Part shown: piece after piece, positions 1 through 5,819 of the stretch
Numbering within the stretch: the first letter of the stretch is position 1
How the letters are laid out: every line of letters starts with the position of its first letter
Made by a program: the position numbers and the translations under genes
The notes under the pieces: generated by a model
Told to the model about the DNA's origin: nothing
The model's database searches: none
Seen by the model: the letters and a program-made list of their open reading frames with translations, nothing else
Source: Anaerolineae bacterium
Lineage (GTDB): Bacteria; Chloroflexota; Anaerolineae; J102
Direction of reading: 5' to 3'
Assembly: GCA_026992375.1 (NCBI GenBank)
Contig: JALXAF010000203.1
Location: forward strand, 1 to 6,656
DNA: 6,656 bases

Positions 1-6
1 GACGCG

Positions 7-2214
7 CTACTGCACCCGCACCTGGCCCAAAACCACGCCCTTGTCGCTGAAGTTCACGGACAGGCGGCCCGTGTCGGGATGGTAGACGCCGATTTCCACG
101 AAATACACGCCCGGCGGCGCATTCTCGGGCAGGGTGAGCTGATGCTGATCCGGGATGATCTGGCCCGGCTGCCAGGCGGAGGTGGGGCTGGCCCCGCCCT
201 GAGGCGCGCTGTCATGGCCCGCCCACACCGCGTCGGGCGGATAAACCAGATGCGTGAACACGATGTAGTCCTTCTTTGGCTTCGTCAGCGCCCGCCACCA
301 CAGGTCGATGGTCAAAGTCTCGCCCGGGCGCAGGCTGCGCCTGTCGAACCGAAAGCCGACCAGCTCGATCTGATCGTCGAAATTGACGTGGATGGGATTG
401 GGAACGCCCGCCTCGGTGCGGGGCTGCACGTCGATGGCGCCCAGCGTGACGAAATCGCCGGGCTCGCCGGTGGGCAGACGCGTCCCCGTGGCGTAATCGT
501 ACAGGCCTACCCGCAGATGATAAAGGCCGGGCGCAGGCGCTGTCTCAGGAATATGAATGCGATGCGCGTCTGCGATGAGCTCGCCCGGCCGCCAGTCGCT
601 GGTGGGCAGCGCACCCGCGCCGGGATAAGTGTCATGCTGGGCCTGGATGATGTCGAGATCATCGACCAGATGCACGAAGACGCTGTAATCCCGCTCCAGG
701 GGCGCATCGGTGCGCCAGAACAGCGTTAGCAGGAGATCGTCGCCGGGGCGGGCCCGCTCGCGATCCAGGCTGTATCCCGCCAGGGTGATGTGATCGCCCA
801 GCCGCGCGTTCAGCGTGACGCGGGGTTGGGGCGAGACGGGCGGCGGGGGCGCATAGGCCGCGACGATCCACCTGGGCGCGATGAAGGCGATGAGCAGCAA
901 CGCGGCTGCAAAACCGGCCGCGGCCGGGCCATGCCAGCGTCGGGGCAGCCAGTTGCTCAGACCAAAAACGATGAGGATGGCGAACGCGCCCAGCGCGGGG
1001 AAGAGCAACCGGCCCTGGGGATAACGCATCTGCGCCCATTGCAGCAAGGCCAGAAAGATGACGCCGATCCAGATGACCAGCACGCCGAACTGGGCCCGCG
1101 AAGCGGGCGTCGGCGGTGCAGCGCCGCCACCTTCCCGCGCCCGCCACAGCCGCAGCGGCCAGATGATCAGTAACCCCGCCAGTCCGGCCAGCGTCAGCCC
1201 GGTATAGACGGCGTAAAGCCAGGAATCGACCACCACGTTGAACCAGCCGAACACGGCCCAGAAGGAGCGCCACACGCCGGGAGCGCGGGCCAGCAGCTCC
1301 TGAAGGGTGGGCGGCTGGGCCCGCCGCGGCAGGATATCGAACATGGCCTTGAGGAACAGAGGATCGTGATAGAAAATGGCGTTGCGAGCGTACCACCATC
1401 CGCCCGCGGGGATGGCCACGGCCGCGGCCAGCAGGCTCCAAACCAGAAAATCCTTGATGGAGCGGGTGCGCCAGGCCCAGATGAGGATGGTCAATCCCGC
1501 CAGCCCCGCGGCGGCCAGGCCGCTGAGCTTGCTGGCTGCGGCCAGTCCCGCCAGCAGGACCAACAGCAGAAAGTGCCGGGCCCGGGGCGGCTCCTTGCGC
1601 CCCAGCAGCCGCATCACCAGCCAGATGGTCAGCGCGGCCAGGGTCACCACCAGATTGTCGTTGTTCACCGCGGCGCTGAGAAAGATGAATTGGGGATTGA
1701 AAGCGGTCAGGGCCGCAGCCCCCGCGGCCAGCGCCCGATTTCCCGGAAAGACGGCCCACGCCGCGCCATACACCGCCAGCACGGTGATCGCACCCAGAAG
1801 CAGCGAGAGAAAACGGGCGATGTGGGCGGCCAGCGCCGCGCCGCGCCAGGGCCACGCGTCCGGCCTGCCGTGCACGATGACGTTCTTGTTCCCGAACGCG
1901 TCTCCCTGGCCCATGGCCACGTGGGGGTTGTAGCGGATGACCTGGTCGGCGTTATCGGTGGGGATGCCCGCGGTGACGCCCGCGGCCAGCAAATAGTAGA
2001 GGGGCGGCTGGCTGCCTTCCTGATGCCAGGGCGCATGGCCCACATCCTCCGGTCGGGGCAGACCGTGGCCCTCCGTCAGCCAGCGCACATACTCGTAATG
2101 CCACACCTCGTCGGGCGATTCGAACAGGGGGTTGATCACCGAATAGCCTGCGCCCAGGAGCAGAAACAGGGCCAGGATGGCCAGGATGGGCCAATGAAAA
2201 CGCCATCGCTTCAT
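7..2214 (-). CDS. GT-C/GT39-like membrane glycosyltransferase with duplicated C-terminal domain
   Basis: This 735-residue protein looks like a polytopic GT-C glycosyltransferase (PMT/GT39 or DUF2142-like), a class that moves sugar from a polyprenyl-phosphate donor on the outer face of the membrane. The first helix is at about residues 9-28. An acidic motif, ESPDEVWHYEY (32-42), follows it where GT-C enzymes keep catalytic or metal-binding acids. About ten hydrophobic segments continue to about residue 453. A proline run (APPPPVSPQP) then leads to two related soluble domains (about 465-597 and 606-735), probably extracytoplasmic. The reading frame stays open upstream to 2898, but that part lies antisense-frame-shifted inside the neighbouring gene. 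The ATG at 2214 is chosen because it overlaps the previous stop (ATGA), has GGAGG 10 bases upstream, and begins a membrane helix. It is the last visible gene of the operon. Substrate and acceptor cannot be told; a non-enzymatic relative is possible. Confidence 0.82.
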   Translation of the reverse strand: MKRWRFHWPILAILALFLLLGAGYSVINPLFESPDEVWHYEYVRWLTEGHGLPRPEDVGHAPWHQEGSQPPLYYLLAAGVTAGIPTDNADQVIRYNPHVAMGQGDAFGNKNVIVHGRPDAWPWRGAALAAHIARFLSLLLGAITVLAVYGAAWAVFPGNRALAAGAAALTAFNPQFIFLSAAVNNDNLVVTLAALTIWLVMRLLGRKEPPRARHFLLLVLLAGLAAASKLSGLAAAGLAGLTILIWAWRTRSIKDFLVWSLLAAAVAIPAGGWWYARNAIFYHDPLFLKAMFDILPRRAQPPTLQELLARAPGVWRSFWAVFGWFNVVVDSWLYAVYTGLTLAGLAGLLIIWPLRLWRAREGGGAAPPTPASRAQFGVLVIWIGVIFLALLQWAQMRYPQGRLLFPALGAFAILIVFGLSNWLPRRWHGPAAAGFAAALLLIAFIAPRWIVAAYAPPPPVSPQPRVTLNARLGDHITLAGYSLDRERARPGDDLLLTLFWRTDAPLERDYSVFVHLVDDLDIIQAQHDTYPGAGALPTSDWRPGELIADAHRIHIPETAPAPGLYHLRVGLYDYATGTRLPTGEPGDFVTLGAIDVQPRTEAGVPNPIHVNFDDQIELVGFRFDRRSLRPGETLTIDLWWRALTKPKKDYIVFTHLVYPPDAVWAGHDSAPQGGASPTSAWQPGQIIPDQHQLTLPENAPPGVYFVEIGVYHPDTGRLSVNFSDKGVVLGQVRVQ
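10..822 (-). repeat. Tandem duplication of a C-terminal beta-rich domain (protein-level repeat)
   Basis: Residues about 465-597 and 606-735 of the GT-C-like protein align with each other at an offset of 140 residues, with no gap over the first 85 positions. By hand I count about 37 identities in residues 472-556 against 612-696. Shared anchors are LxG, DR, RPG, WR, DYxVFxHLV, HD, GAxPTSxWxPG, IxDxH, PExAP and GxY. The pattern of alternating hydrophobics suggests beta-sandwich modules, possibly sugar- or polymer-binding. The DNA copies have diverged, so this is an old duplication. The domain family name is not known to me. Confidence 0.8.
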
Positions 2215-3206
2215 GCCGACGATTCCTCCCAACGCCGCGCCCGGATTTTGTACATGAAGATCAGCGCCGCGCCGCCAAACAAGATGGAACTGAGCAGGGT
2301 GAGGATGTTGACCGCAAAGCCGGTGGCGATAGCCATATCCAGGGGCATGCCCGTCAGGCCAAAGCCCACGGCCCAGCCCGCCTCGTGTGCGCCAAAGCCG
2401 CTGACGGTGAGAAAGGGGATGGCTTTGCCCAGGCTGGCGAAGGTGGCTCCGATGACCACAAAGGGATAGGGGTAGGGCGCGCCCATGGCGTAGAGGAACG
2501 CGGTGAACCAGGCGAACACGCCCAGCCAGTTGAGCAGCGACCAGCCCAGGGTGAGGAAATAGACGCGGACGCGCCGCAGTTGCTGGAAAGTCTCCACCAT
2601 GCGGGCCGCGCCCCGCAACATCTTCTGGGCCCAACCTTTCTCCTGCCATCCCAGCCGCCGCAGCAGCCACGCCAGCGCTCGCAGGCCCCATTGCCCCAGC
2701 CAGGGCGTCAGGGCCAAAATCAGCACCGAGACGAACAGCAGCCCCGCGGTCACGCCGATGATGGGAGCGGCATGGGGCGTCAGGTGGGGCGCCTGCCACA
2801 GGGCGAAGGCCAAAAACAGCAGGCCCACGGCCAGATAATCGAATATCCGGGCCAGGATGAGCGCGGCCGCGCTCTCGCCCACGCTCATCCCATGCCATTT
2901 GTACATGAAGTAGGGAAAGGTGAGCTCGCCGCTGCGAGAGGGCAGGGTGTTGTTGAACAGGCTCAGGGCCAACATCTCGGGCAAAATGTCCAGGGGATGA
3001 CGCAGATTCAGCAGCACGCCAAAGCGATAGGCCCGCACCACGTTGGTCAGTAGATAAAATCCCCAGCCAACGGCCAGCCAGGCGGGGGCCAGATGCGTCA
3101 GCAGGCGCAGGATCTCGCCAGGATCGATCTGGCTGAGAAGCAGCGCCACGATCCCCAGGGTGAGCAGATAGGGCGCTAGTTTGCGAAGCCAGCGCCGCCA
3201 GCTCAT
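2211..3206 (-). CDS. YbhN/AglD-type membrane protein (LPG_synthase_TM family)
   Basis: This 331-residue integral membrane protein belongs to the lysylphosphatidylglycerol synthase transmembrane family (UPF0104/YbhN/AglD-like). Hydrophobic segments lie at about 11-25, 42-58, 112-137, 147-168, 214-238, 247-268, 273-286 and 291-318. Conserved-looking elements include LFNNTLPSRSGEL (83-95), matching the family's N..(L)P.R.GE loop, and GFGAHEAG (270-277) near the C-terminal helices. It lacks the soluble aminoacyl-transfer domain of true MprF, so lysine transfer to lipid is unlikely. Members of this class often sit beside polyprenyl-phosphate glycosyltransferases and are thought to help lipid-linked substrates move or be used; that role is inferred here. 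Its ATG overlaps the stop of the glycosyltransferase upstream by ATGA, and its own stop overlaps the next start the same way, so the three products are probably made together. Confidence 0.85.
   Translation of the reverse strand: MSWRRWLRKLAPYLLTLGIVALLLSQIDPGEILRLLTHLAPAWLAVGWGFYLLTNVVRAYRFGVLLNLRHPLDILPEMLALSLFNNTLPSRSGELTFPYFMYKWHGMSVGESAAALILARIFDYLAVGLLFLAFALWQAPHLTPHAAPIIGVTAGLLFVSVLILALTPWLGQWGLRALAWLLRRLGWQEKGWAQKMLRGAARMVETFQQLRRVRVYFLTLGWSLLNWLGVFAWFTAFLYAMGAPYPYPFVVIGATFASLGKAIPFLTVSGFGAHEAGWAVGFGLTGMPLDMAIATGFAVNILTLLSSILFGGAALIFMYKIRARRWEESSA
2225..2229 (-). promoter_or_regulatory. Ribosome-binding site of the GT-C-like gene
   Basis: GGAGG on the minus strand (within GGGAGGAA) lies 10 bases before the ATG at 2214 and inside the last codons of the upstream gene. 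It decides the start of the GT-C-like protein against the much longer open frame. Confidence 0.75.
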
Positions 3207-4216
3207 TGCGTCGGGCCTCCGGCCGCCTGTTTTACGCGGTCAGCCGCTGGTTCGGGCCTTTCGCCCGTTCTGGCCCTCTCCCCCGTCTCCAGGCGCTTGA
3301 CTCGTAGCAGAATATCTTCGTTGAGGCGGCGATTGATGGCGATGAGATCGGCCAACATGCCGATGAGGATCACCTGAATGCCGGCGATAAGGAACACCGC
3401 GGTCAAAATCACCGACTGGATGTGCCCCTTGCCTTCGCCGATGAGATCGAAGTAGAGATAGCGCAGCCCCAGAATTATCCCCACCGCCAGCAGGATGACG
3501 CCCGCGCCCACGAAGATGCGCAGCGGTTCGTACATAGCGTAAATGCGGATGATGGTGGCCGCGGAGCGGCGCAGATAGGCGGGGATGCTGCTGAACAGGC
3601 GGCTTTCGCGGGTCTTGGGATTGGTGCGAACGGGCGTGTGAGTCAGGGCCAGGTGCTGCTTGCCCGCCTGGATGATGGTCTCGAGGGTGTAGGAGTAGTC
3701 GGAGATGATGTTCAGGCGCATGGCCGCCTCGCGGCTATAGGCCCGAAATCCGCTGGTTGTATCGGGGATGTCGGTGTCGGAGGCCCGCCGCACCACCCAA
3801 CTGCCCAGCTTTTGCAGACGCTTCTTCGTGGGCGAAAAGTGTTCGATGGTCTCCACCCGCCGGTCGCCAATGACGATATCCGCCTCGCCCGCCAGGATGG
3901 GCGCGATGAGCCTGGGGATGTCGCCGCCGTAGTACTGGTTGTCGCCATCGGTATTGACGATGATATCCGCACCCAGCCGCAGGCAGGCGTCGACGCCCGC
4001 GGCGAACGCGGCGGCCAGGCCCCGGTTGCGGGCGAACCGGACGATGTGATCCACCCCCAGGGCTCGGGCCGTCTCCACCGTGCCATCGGTGCTGCCGTCA
4101 TCGATGATCAGCAGCTCCACTTCGTCCACGCCCGGAATGACGCGCGGGATGTCCGCCACCGTTTGGGGCAGGGTCTCTTCTTCGTTCAGGCAGGGGATTT
4201 GGACGATGAGTTTCAT
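3203..4216 (-). CDS. Family 2 glycosyltransferase, ArnC/DPM1-like, membrane-anchored
   Basis: This 337-residue GT2 enzyme probably transfers a sugar from a nucleotide sugar to a polyprenyl phosphate at the inner face of the membrane. The GT-A fold motifs are in order: PCLNEEE (8-14), IIDDGSTDGT (37-46), RNRGLAAAF (63-71), the metal-binding NTDGDNQY (88-95, D90 and D92) and TSGFRAYSR (154-162). Two membrane segments follow at about 232-251 and 267-293, as in dolichol- or undecaprenyl-phosphate glycosyltransferases. The last 30 residues are a charged, low-complexity tail (ETGERARTGERPEP) that looks dispensable. It is the first gene of a three-gene operon. The ATG at 4216 directly precedes the KLIVQIPCLNEEE strand expected at the N terminus of the fold. 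The ribosome-binding site is weak at best. The sugar cannot be predicted. Confidence 0.9.
   Translation of the reverse strand: MKLIVQIPCLNEEETLPQTVADIPRVIPGVDEVELLIIDDGSTDGTVETARALGVDHIVRFARNRGLAAAFAAGVDACLRLGADIIVNTDGDNQYYGGDIPRLIAPILAGEADIVIGDRRVETIEHFSPTKKRLQKLGSWVVRRASDTDIPDTTSGFRAYSREAAMRLNIISDYSYTLETIIQAGKQHLALTHTPVRTNPKTRESRLFSSIPAYLRRSAATIIRIYAMYEPLRIFVGAGVILLAVGIILGLRYLYFDLIGEGKGHIQSVILTAVFLIAGIQVILIGMLADLIAINRRLNEDILLRVKRLETGERARTGERPEPAADRVKQAAGGPTQ
3216..3220 (-). promoter_or_regulatory. Ribosome-binding site of the YbhN-like gene
   Basis: GGAGG on the minus strand sits 9 bases before the ATG at 3206, inside the final codons of the family 2 glycosyltransferase gene. This suits translational coupling across the ATGA overlap. 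Confidence 0.7.
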
Positions 4217-4240
4217 GGCGGAAGACTCACAGCGTCTTTC

Positions 4241-4270
4241 ATTTTAGCACATCTCGGGTCAGCCTTTGAA
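4241..4270 (-). promoter_or_regulatory. Candidate promoter for the glycosyltransferase operon
   Basis: On the minus strand, TTCAAA (4265-4270, four of six to TTGACA) is followed after 18 bases by TAAAAT (4241-4246, five of six to TATAAT). TG one base before the -10 makes it an extended -10. Transcription would start near 4234, giving a leader of about 18 bases before the ATG at 4216. It points away from the promoter of the FtsK-like gene. It was found by eye only. Confidence 0.5.
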
Positions 4271-4408
4271 CTGTGCGGCGAAGAGACCGCGTTTGTTAGG
4301 GCAGCGGACAGCGCCCGCGCGTGGCAAGCGCGACGCACTTTGCATAGGAAGCTTGCACAGAATTATCGCCGCATCCCCAAAATGAATCGCTCCCACAGCA
4401 AACAGTAC

Positions 4409-4437
4409 TTGAAAATTTGTTCTGATAATGCTATAAT
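4409..4437 (+). promoter_or_regulatory. Strong sigma70-type promoter of the FtsK-like gene
   Basis: TTGAAA (4409-4414, five of six to TTGACA) is followed after exactly 17 bases by a perfect TATAAT (4432-4437). TG at 4429-4430 adds an extended -10. The predicted start is near 4444, leaving a leader of about 32 bases that contains AGGAGG. By sequence it is the best promoter in the window, and a palindrome covers its spacer and -10. Confidence 0.82.
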
Positions 4438-4444
4438 TAGAACA
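4418..4444. promoter_or_regulatory. Imperfect palindrome over the promoter: candidate operator
   Basis: The arms TGTTCT (4418-4423) and AGAACA (4439-4444) pair perfectly around an interior that is partly symmetrical (ATnAT on each side). In all, 10 of 13 positions are complementary around a central C at 4431. It covers about -26 to +1 of the promoter of the FtsK-like gene, where a bound dimeric repressor would block RNA polymerase. The A/T richness of a -10 region raises the chance of accidental symmetry inside, but the six-base outer arms are not explained by the promoter itself. The regulator is unknown. Confidence 0.45.
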
Positions 4445-4464
4445 TAAGTTTGAACCACCTTTTC

Positions 4465-4470
4465 AGGAGG
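4465..4470 (+). promoter_or_regulatory. Consensus ribosome-binding site of the FtsK-like gene
   Basis: AGGAGG lies 5 bases before ATG 4476 and only 2 bases before the in-frame GTG at 4473. The spacing favours the ATG, shortening the protein by one residue relative to the longest frame. Confidence 0.8.
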
Positions 4471-4475
4471 GCGTG

Positions 4476-5507
4476 ATGCCAACCCTGCAATCCATTCTCG
4501 ATCAGCAAGCGGATATCATCGAAAGCGTGCTGCGCGCCCACAAGATCACCGCCCGGGTGTGGGGCGGCGTCGTCACCCCGCGCTTCGTGCGCTATGAATT
4601 GACCACCGCCGCCGACATTCGGATCAACAAGGTGCTGGCTCTGAAGGATGAAGTGGCAATGATGCTGGGCGTCTCGGATGTGCGCATGTATCGCAAAAAC
4701 GGCGCGGTGTATGTGGAAGCGCCTCGCTCCAGGGCGGGCGTGGTCAAACTGATGGCGGTGAATCGCAGCCTGAAGAAGCTGCCCCTGGGAAGCGTCATCC
4801 TGGGCGTGGACGAGGAGGGCGCGCCCCTGCTGCTGCGCCTGACCGGGCCCGACGTGGCGCACATCTTGGTGGCGGGCAGCACCGGCTCGGGCAAAACTGT
4901 GCTGCTTCGCAGCATGGTGCTGAGTCTGGCCCTGCGCCACAGCCCCCGCACCCTCCGCATGTTGCTCATCGATCCCAAAAGTCGGGGCTTTGGCCCGCTG
5001 GCCCGGCTGCCGCATCTCATCCGTCCGGTGGTGACCCAATCCGAGCAGGCCATCTCGGCCCTGGCGGACGCGGTGGCCGAGATGGAGAAGCGGGATCGGG
5101 AAAACCGCAACCGCCCGCTGCTGACCATCGTCATCGACGAGCTGGCAGACCTGCGCATGGTGGGCGGCAAGGAGGTGGAGCGCACGCTCACCCGGCTGAC
5201 CCAACGGGGCCGGGAAGCGGGCGTGCACGTCATCGTCGCCACCCAGCGCCCGGCGTCCACCATCATGGGCGGATTGGTCAAGGCCAATCTTCCGGTGCGC
5301 CTGGTGGGCGCGGTGGCCAGCCCCGAGGACGCGAAGGTGGCCACGGGCGTCGCCCGCAGCGGCGCCGAACGCCTGCGAGGACGCGGGGATTTTTTGCTGG
5401 TGACCCGGGGCGAAACCGTTCGTTTCCAGGCGGCTTACGTCAGCAAGGCCGAGATTCACGCGGTCATCCAGCGGATGCGGGCCAGGACGTCCGCCGCGGC
5501 CGGTTGA
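4476..5507 (+). CDS. Compact FtsK/SpoIIIE-type DNA translocase ATPase
   Basis: This 343-residue soluble protein contains the FtsK motor core and little else. Residues about 25-85 resemble the FtsK alpha domain (VTPRFVRYEL, NKVLALKDEVAMMLGVSDVR). The RecA-like beta domain follows: Walker A AGSTGSGKT (133-141), LLIDPKSRGF (163-172), PHLIRPVVT (179-187), EMEKRDREN (202-210), Walker B LTIVIDELADL (216-226), GKEVE (231-235), ATQRP (255-259), the GLVKANLPVR stretch (266-275), GAERLRGRGDFLL (296-308) and the YVSKAEI strand (321-327). Family members use these parts to form a hexamer that pumps double-stranded DNA. The N-terminal membrane helices, the linker and the C-terminal gamma (DNA-reading) domain of chromosomal FtsK are absent, and the segment before Walker B is short. 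It therefore probably acts in the cytoplasm or on a partner. It has its own strong promoter and stands alone, divergent from the glycosyltransferase operon. A plasmid or phage origin is possible but not shown. Confidence 0.88.
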   Translation: MPTLQSILDQQADIIESVLRAHKITARVWGGVVTPRFVRYELTTAADIRINKVLALKDEVAMMLGVSDVRMYRKNGAVYVEAPRSRAGVVKLMAVNRSLKKLPLGSVILGVDEEGAPLLLRLTGPDVAHILVAGSTGSGKTVLLRSMVLSLALRHSPRTLRMLLIDPKSRGFGPLARLPHLIRPVVTQSEQAISALADAVAEMEKRDRENRNRPLLTIVIDELADLRMVGGKEVERTLTRLTQRGREAGVHVIVATQRPASTIMGGLVKANLPVRLVGAVASPEDAKVATGVARSGAERLRGRGDFLLVTRGETVRFQAAYVSKAEIHAVIQRMRARTSAAAG

Positions 5508-5512
5508 ACCGG
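5500..5512. repeat. Short palindrome across the stop codon of the FtsK-like gene
   Basis: CCGGTT and AACCGG flank a single G, with the TGA stop inside. As RNA it could form only a 4-base CCGG stem with a 5-base loop. No T tract follows, so it is not a credible intrinsic terminator. Confidence 0.35.
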
Positions 5513-5535
5513 TTACCCTATCCGACGAGCAACGC

Positions 5536-5564
5536 ATGACGAAGCGCGCAATGTGTGGCATAAT
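5536..5564 (+). promoter_or_regulatory. Candidate promoter giving a leaderless DUF2905 mRNA
   Basis: ATGACG (5536-5541, four of six to TTGACA) is followed after 17 bases by CATAAT (5559-5564, five of six), with TG at 5556-5557 as an extended -10. The expected start, seven bases past the -10, is 5571, which is the A of the chosen ATG. No ribosome-binding site lies before that ATG, which agrees with a leaderless start. Confidence 0.55.
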
Positions 5565-5570
5565 GAAGGC

Positions 5571-5795
5571 ATGAACAATCATCAGATCGGACTACTCGTC
5601 ATCCTCTTTGGTTTGATACTCATCCTGGGCGGCGCACTCATCTGGACCGGCGCGTTCTCCTGGTTCGGAAGGCTGCCCGGCGACATCCGCATCGAAAGCG
5701 AAAACGTAAGAGTTTACATCCCCATCACATCGATGATTGTGATCTCCCTGGCTTTGAGTCTGCTGCTGGGGATCATCAACCGTCTTTTCGGCTAA
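5571..5795 (+). CDS. DUF2905 family small membrane protein
   Basis: This 74-residue protein has two membrane helices (about 6-27 and 50-70) joined by a short loop carrying GRLPGDIRIE (33-42), the hallmark of the DUF2905 family. A PITSM segment follows just before helix 2. Length and layout match the family, whose function is unknown. The start at ATG 5571 is preferred over the in-frame GTG at 5553. The first methionine leads straight into a typical N terminus, the extra residues would be polar, and a promoter -10 occupies the region between the two. It is followed after 24 bases by the sigma factor gene and could share its transcript. Confidence 0.85.
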   Translation: MNNHQIGLLVILFGLILILGGALIWTGAFSWFGRLPGDIRIESENVRVYIPITSMIVISLALSLLLGIINRLFG

Positions 5796-5819
5796 AAACG
5801 TCAGCGCCCTCCCCACGCC

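Larger units (their letters stand above)
4217..4475. other. Divergent intergenic control region
   Basis: These 259 bases separate the minus-strand glycosyltransferase operon from the plus-strand FtsK-like gene. They hold one candidate promoter for each direction, with about 138 bases between the two -35 elements. The part from about 4360 to 4450 is clearly richer in A and T than the genes around it. A small all-GC hairpin, CGCGC/GCGCG with a 7-base loop, lies at 4316-4332 and has no T tract, so it is not a terminator. I see no small gene with a ribosome-binding site here. Confidence 0.7.

Noticed and set aside
2215..2898. Upstream extension of the GT-C-like frame, which would give a 963-residue protein
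   Set aside because: It lies entirely within the YbhN-like gene in another frame, reads as Arg/Gly/Ala/Pro-rich filler with no domain, and the ATG at 2214 has an ATGA overlap, a ribosome-binding site and a membrane helix.
79..3053. Several long plus-strand open frames opposite the GT-C-like and YbhN-like genes
   Set aside because: They are antisense shadows typical of GC-rich coding DNA: rich in Gln/Arg/Gly/Ala/Pro, without recognisable motifs or ribosome-binding sites.
2211..3206. MprF-type lysylphosphatidylglycerol synthase
   Set aside because: Only the membrane family is present; the C-terminal soluble transferase domain is missing.
4316..4332. GC hairpin in the intergenic region as a terminator
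   Set aside because: The stem is only five pairs and no T tract follows on either strand.
4353..4383. TTGCAC ... CAAAAT as a second promoter
   Set aside because: The spacer is 19 bases, there is no extended -10, and a far better promoter lies just downstream.
3422..4447. 341-residue plus-strand open frame across the GT2 gene and the intergenic region
   Set aside because: It mirrors the codons of the GT2 gene, shows no domain, and its end crosses the promoter of the FtsK-like gene.
5500..5512. CCGGTT/AACCGG palindrome as a terminator after the FtsK-like gene
   Set aside because: The loop is too small for the full arms and no T run follows.
4437..5582. 381-residue minus-strand open frame opposite the FtsK-like gene
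   Set aside because: It is His/Gln/Ala-rich shadow sequence; the plus strand carries unmistakable FtsK motifs.
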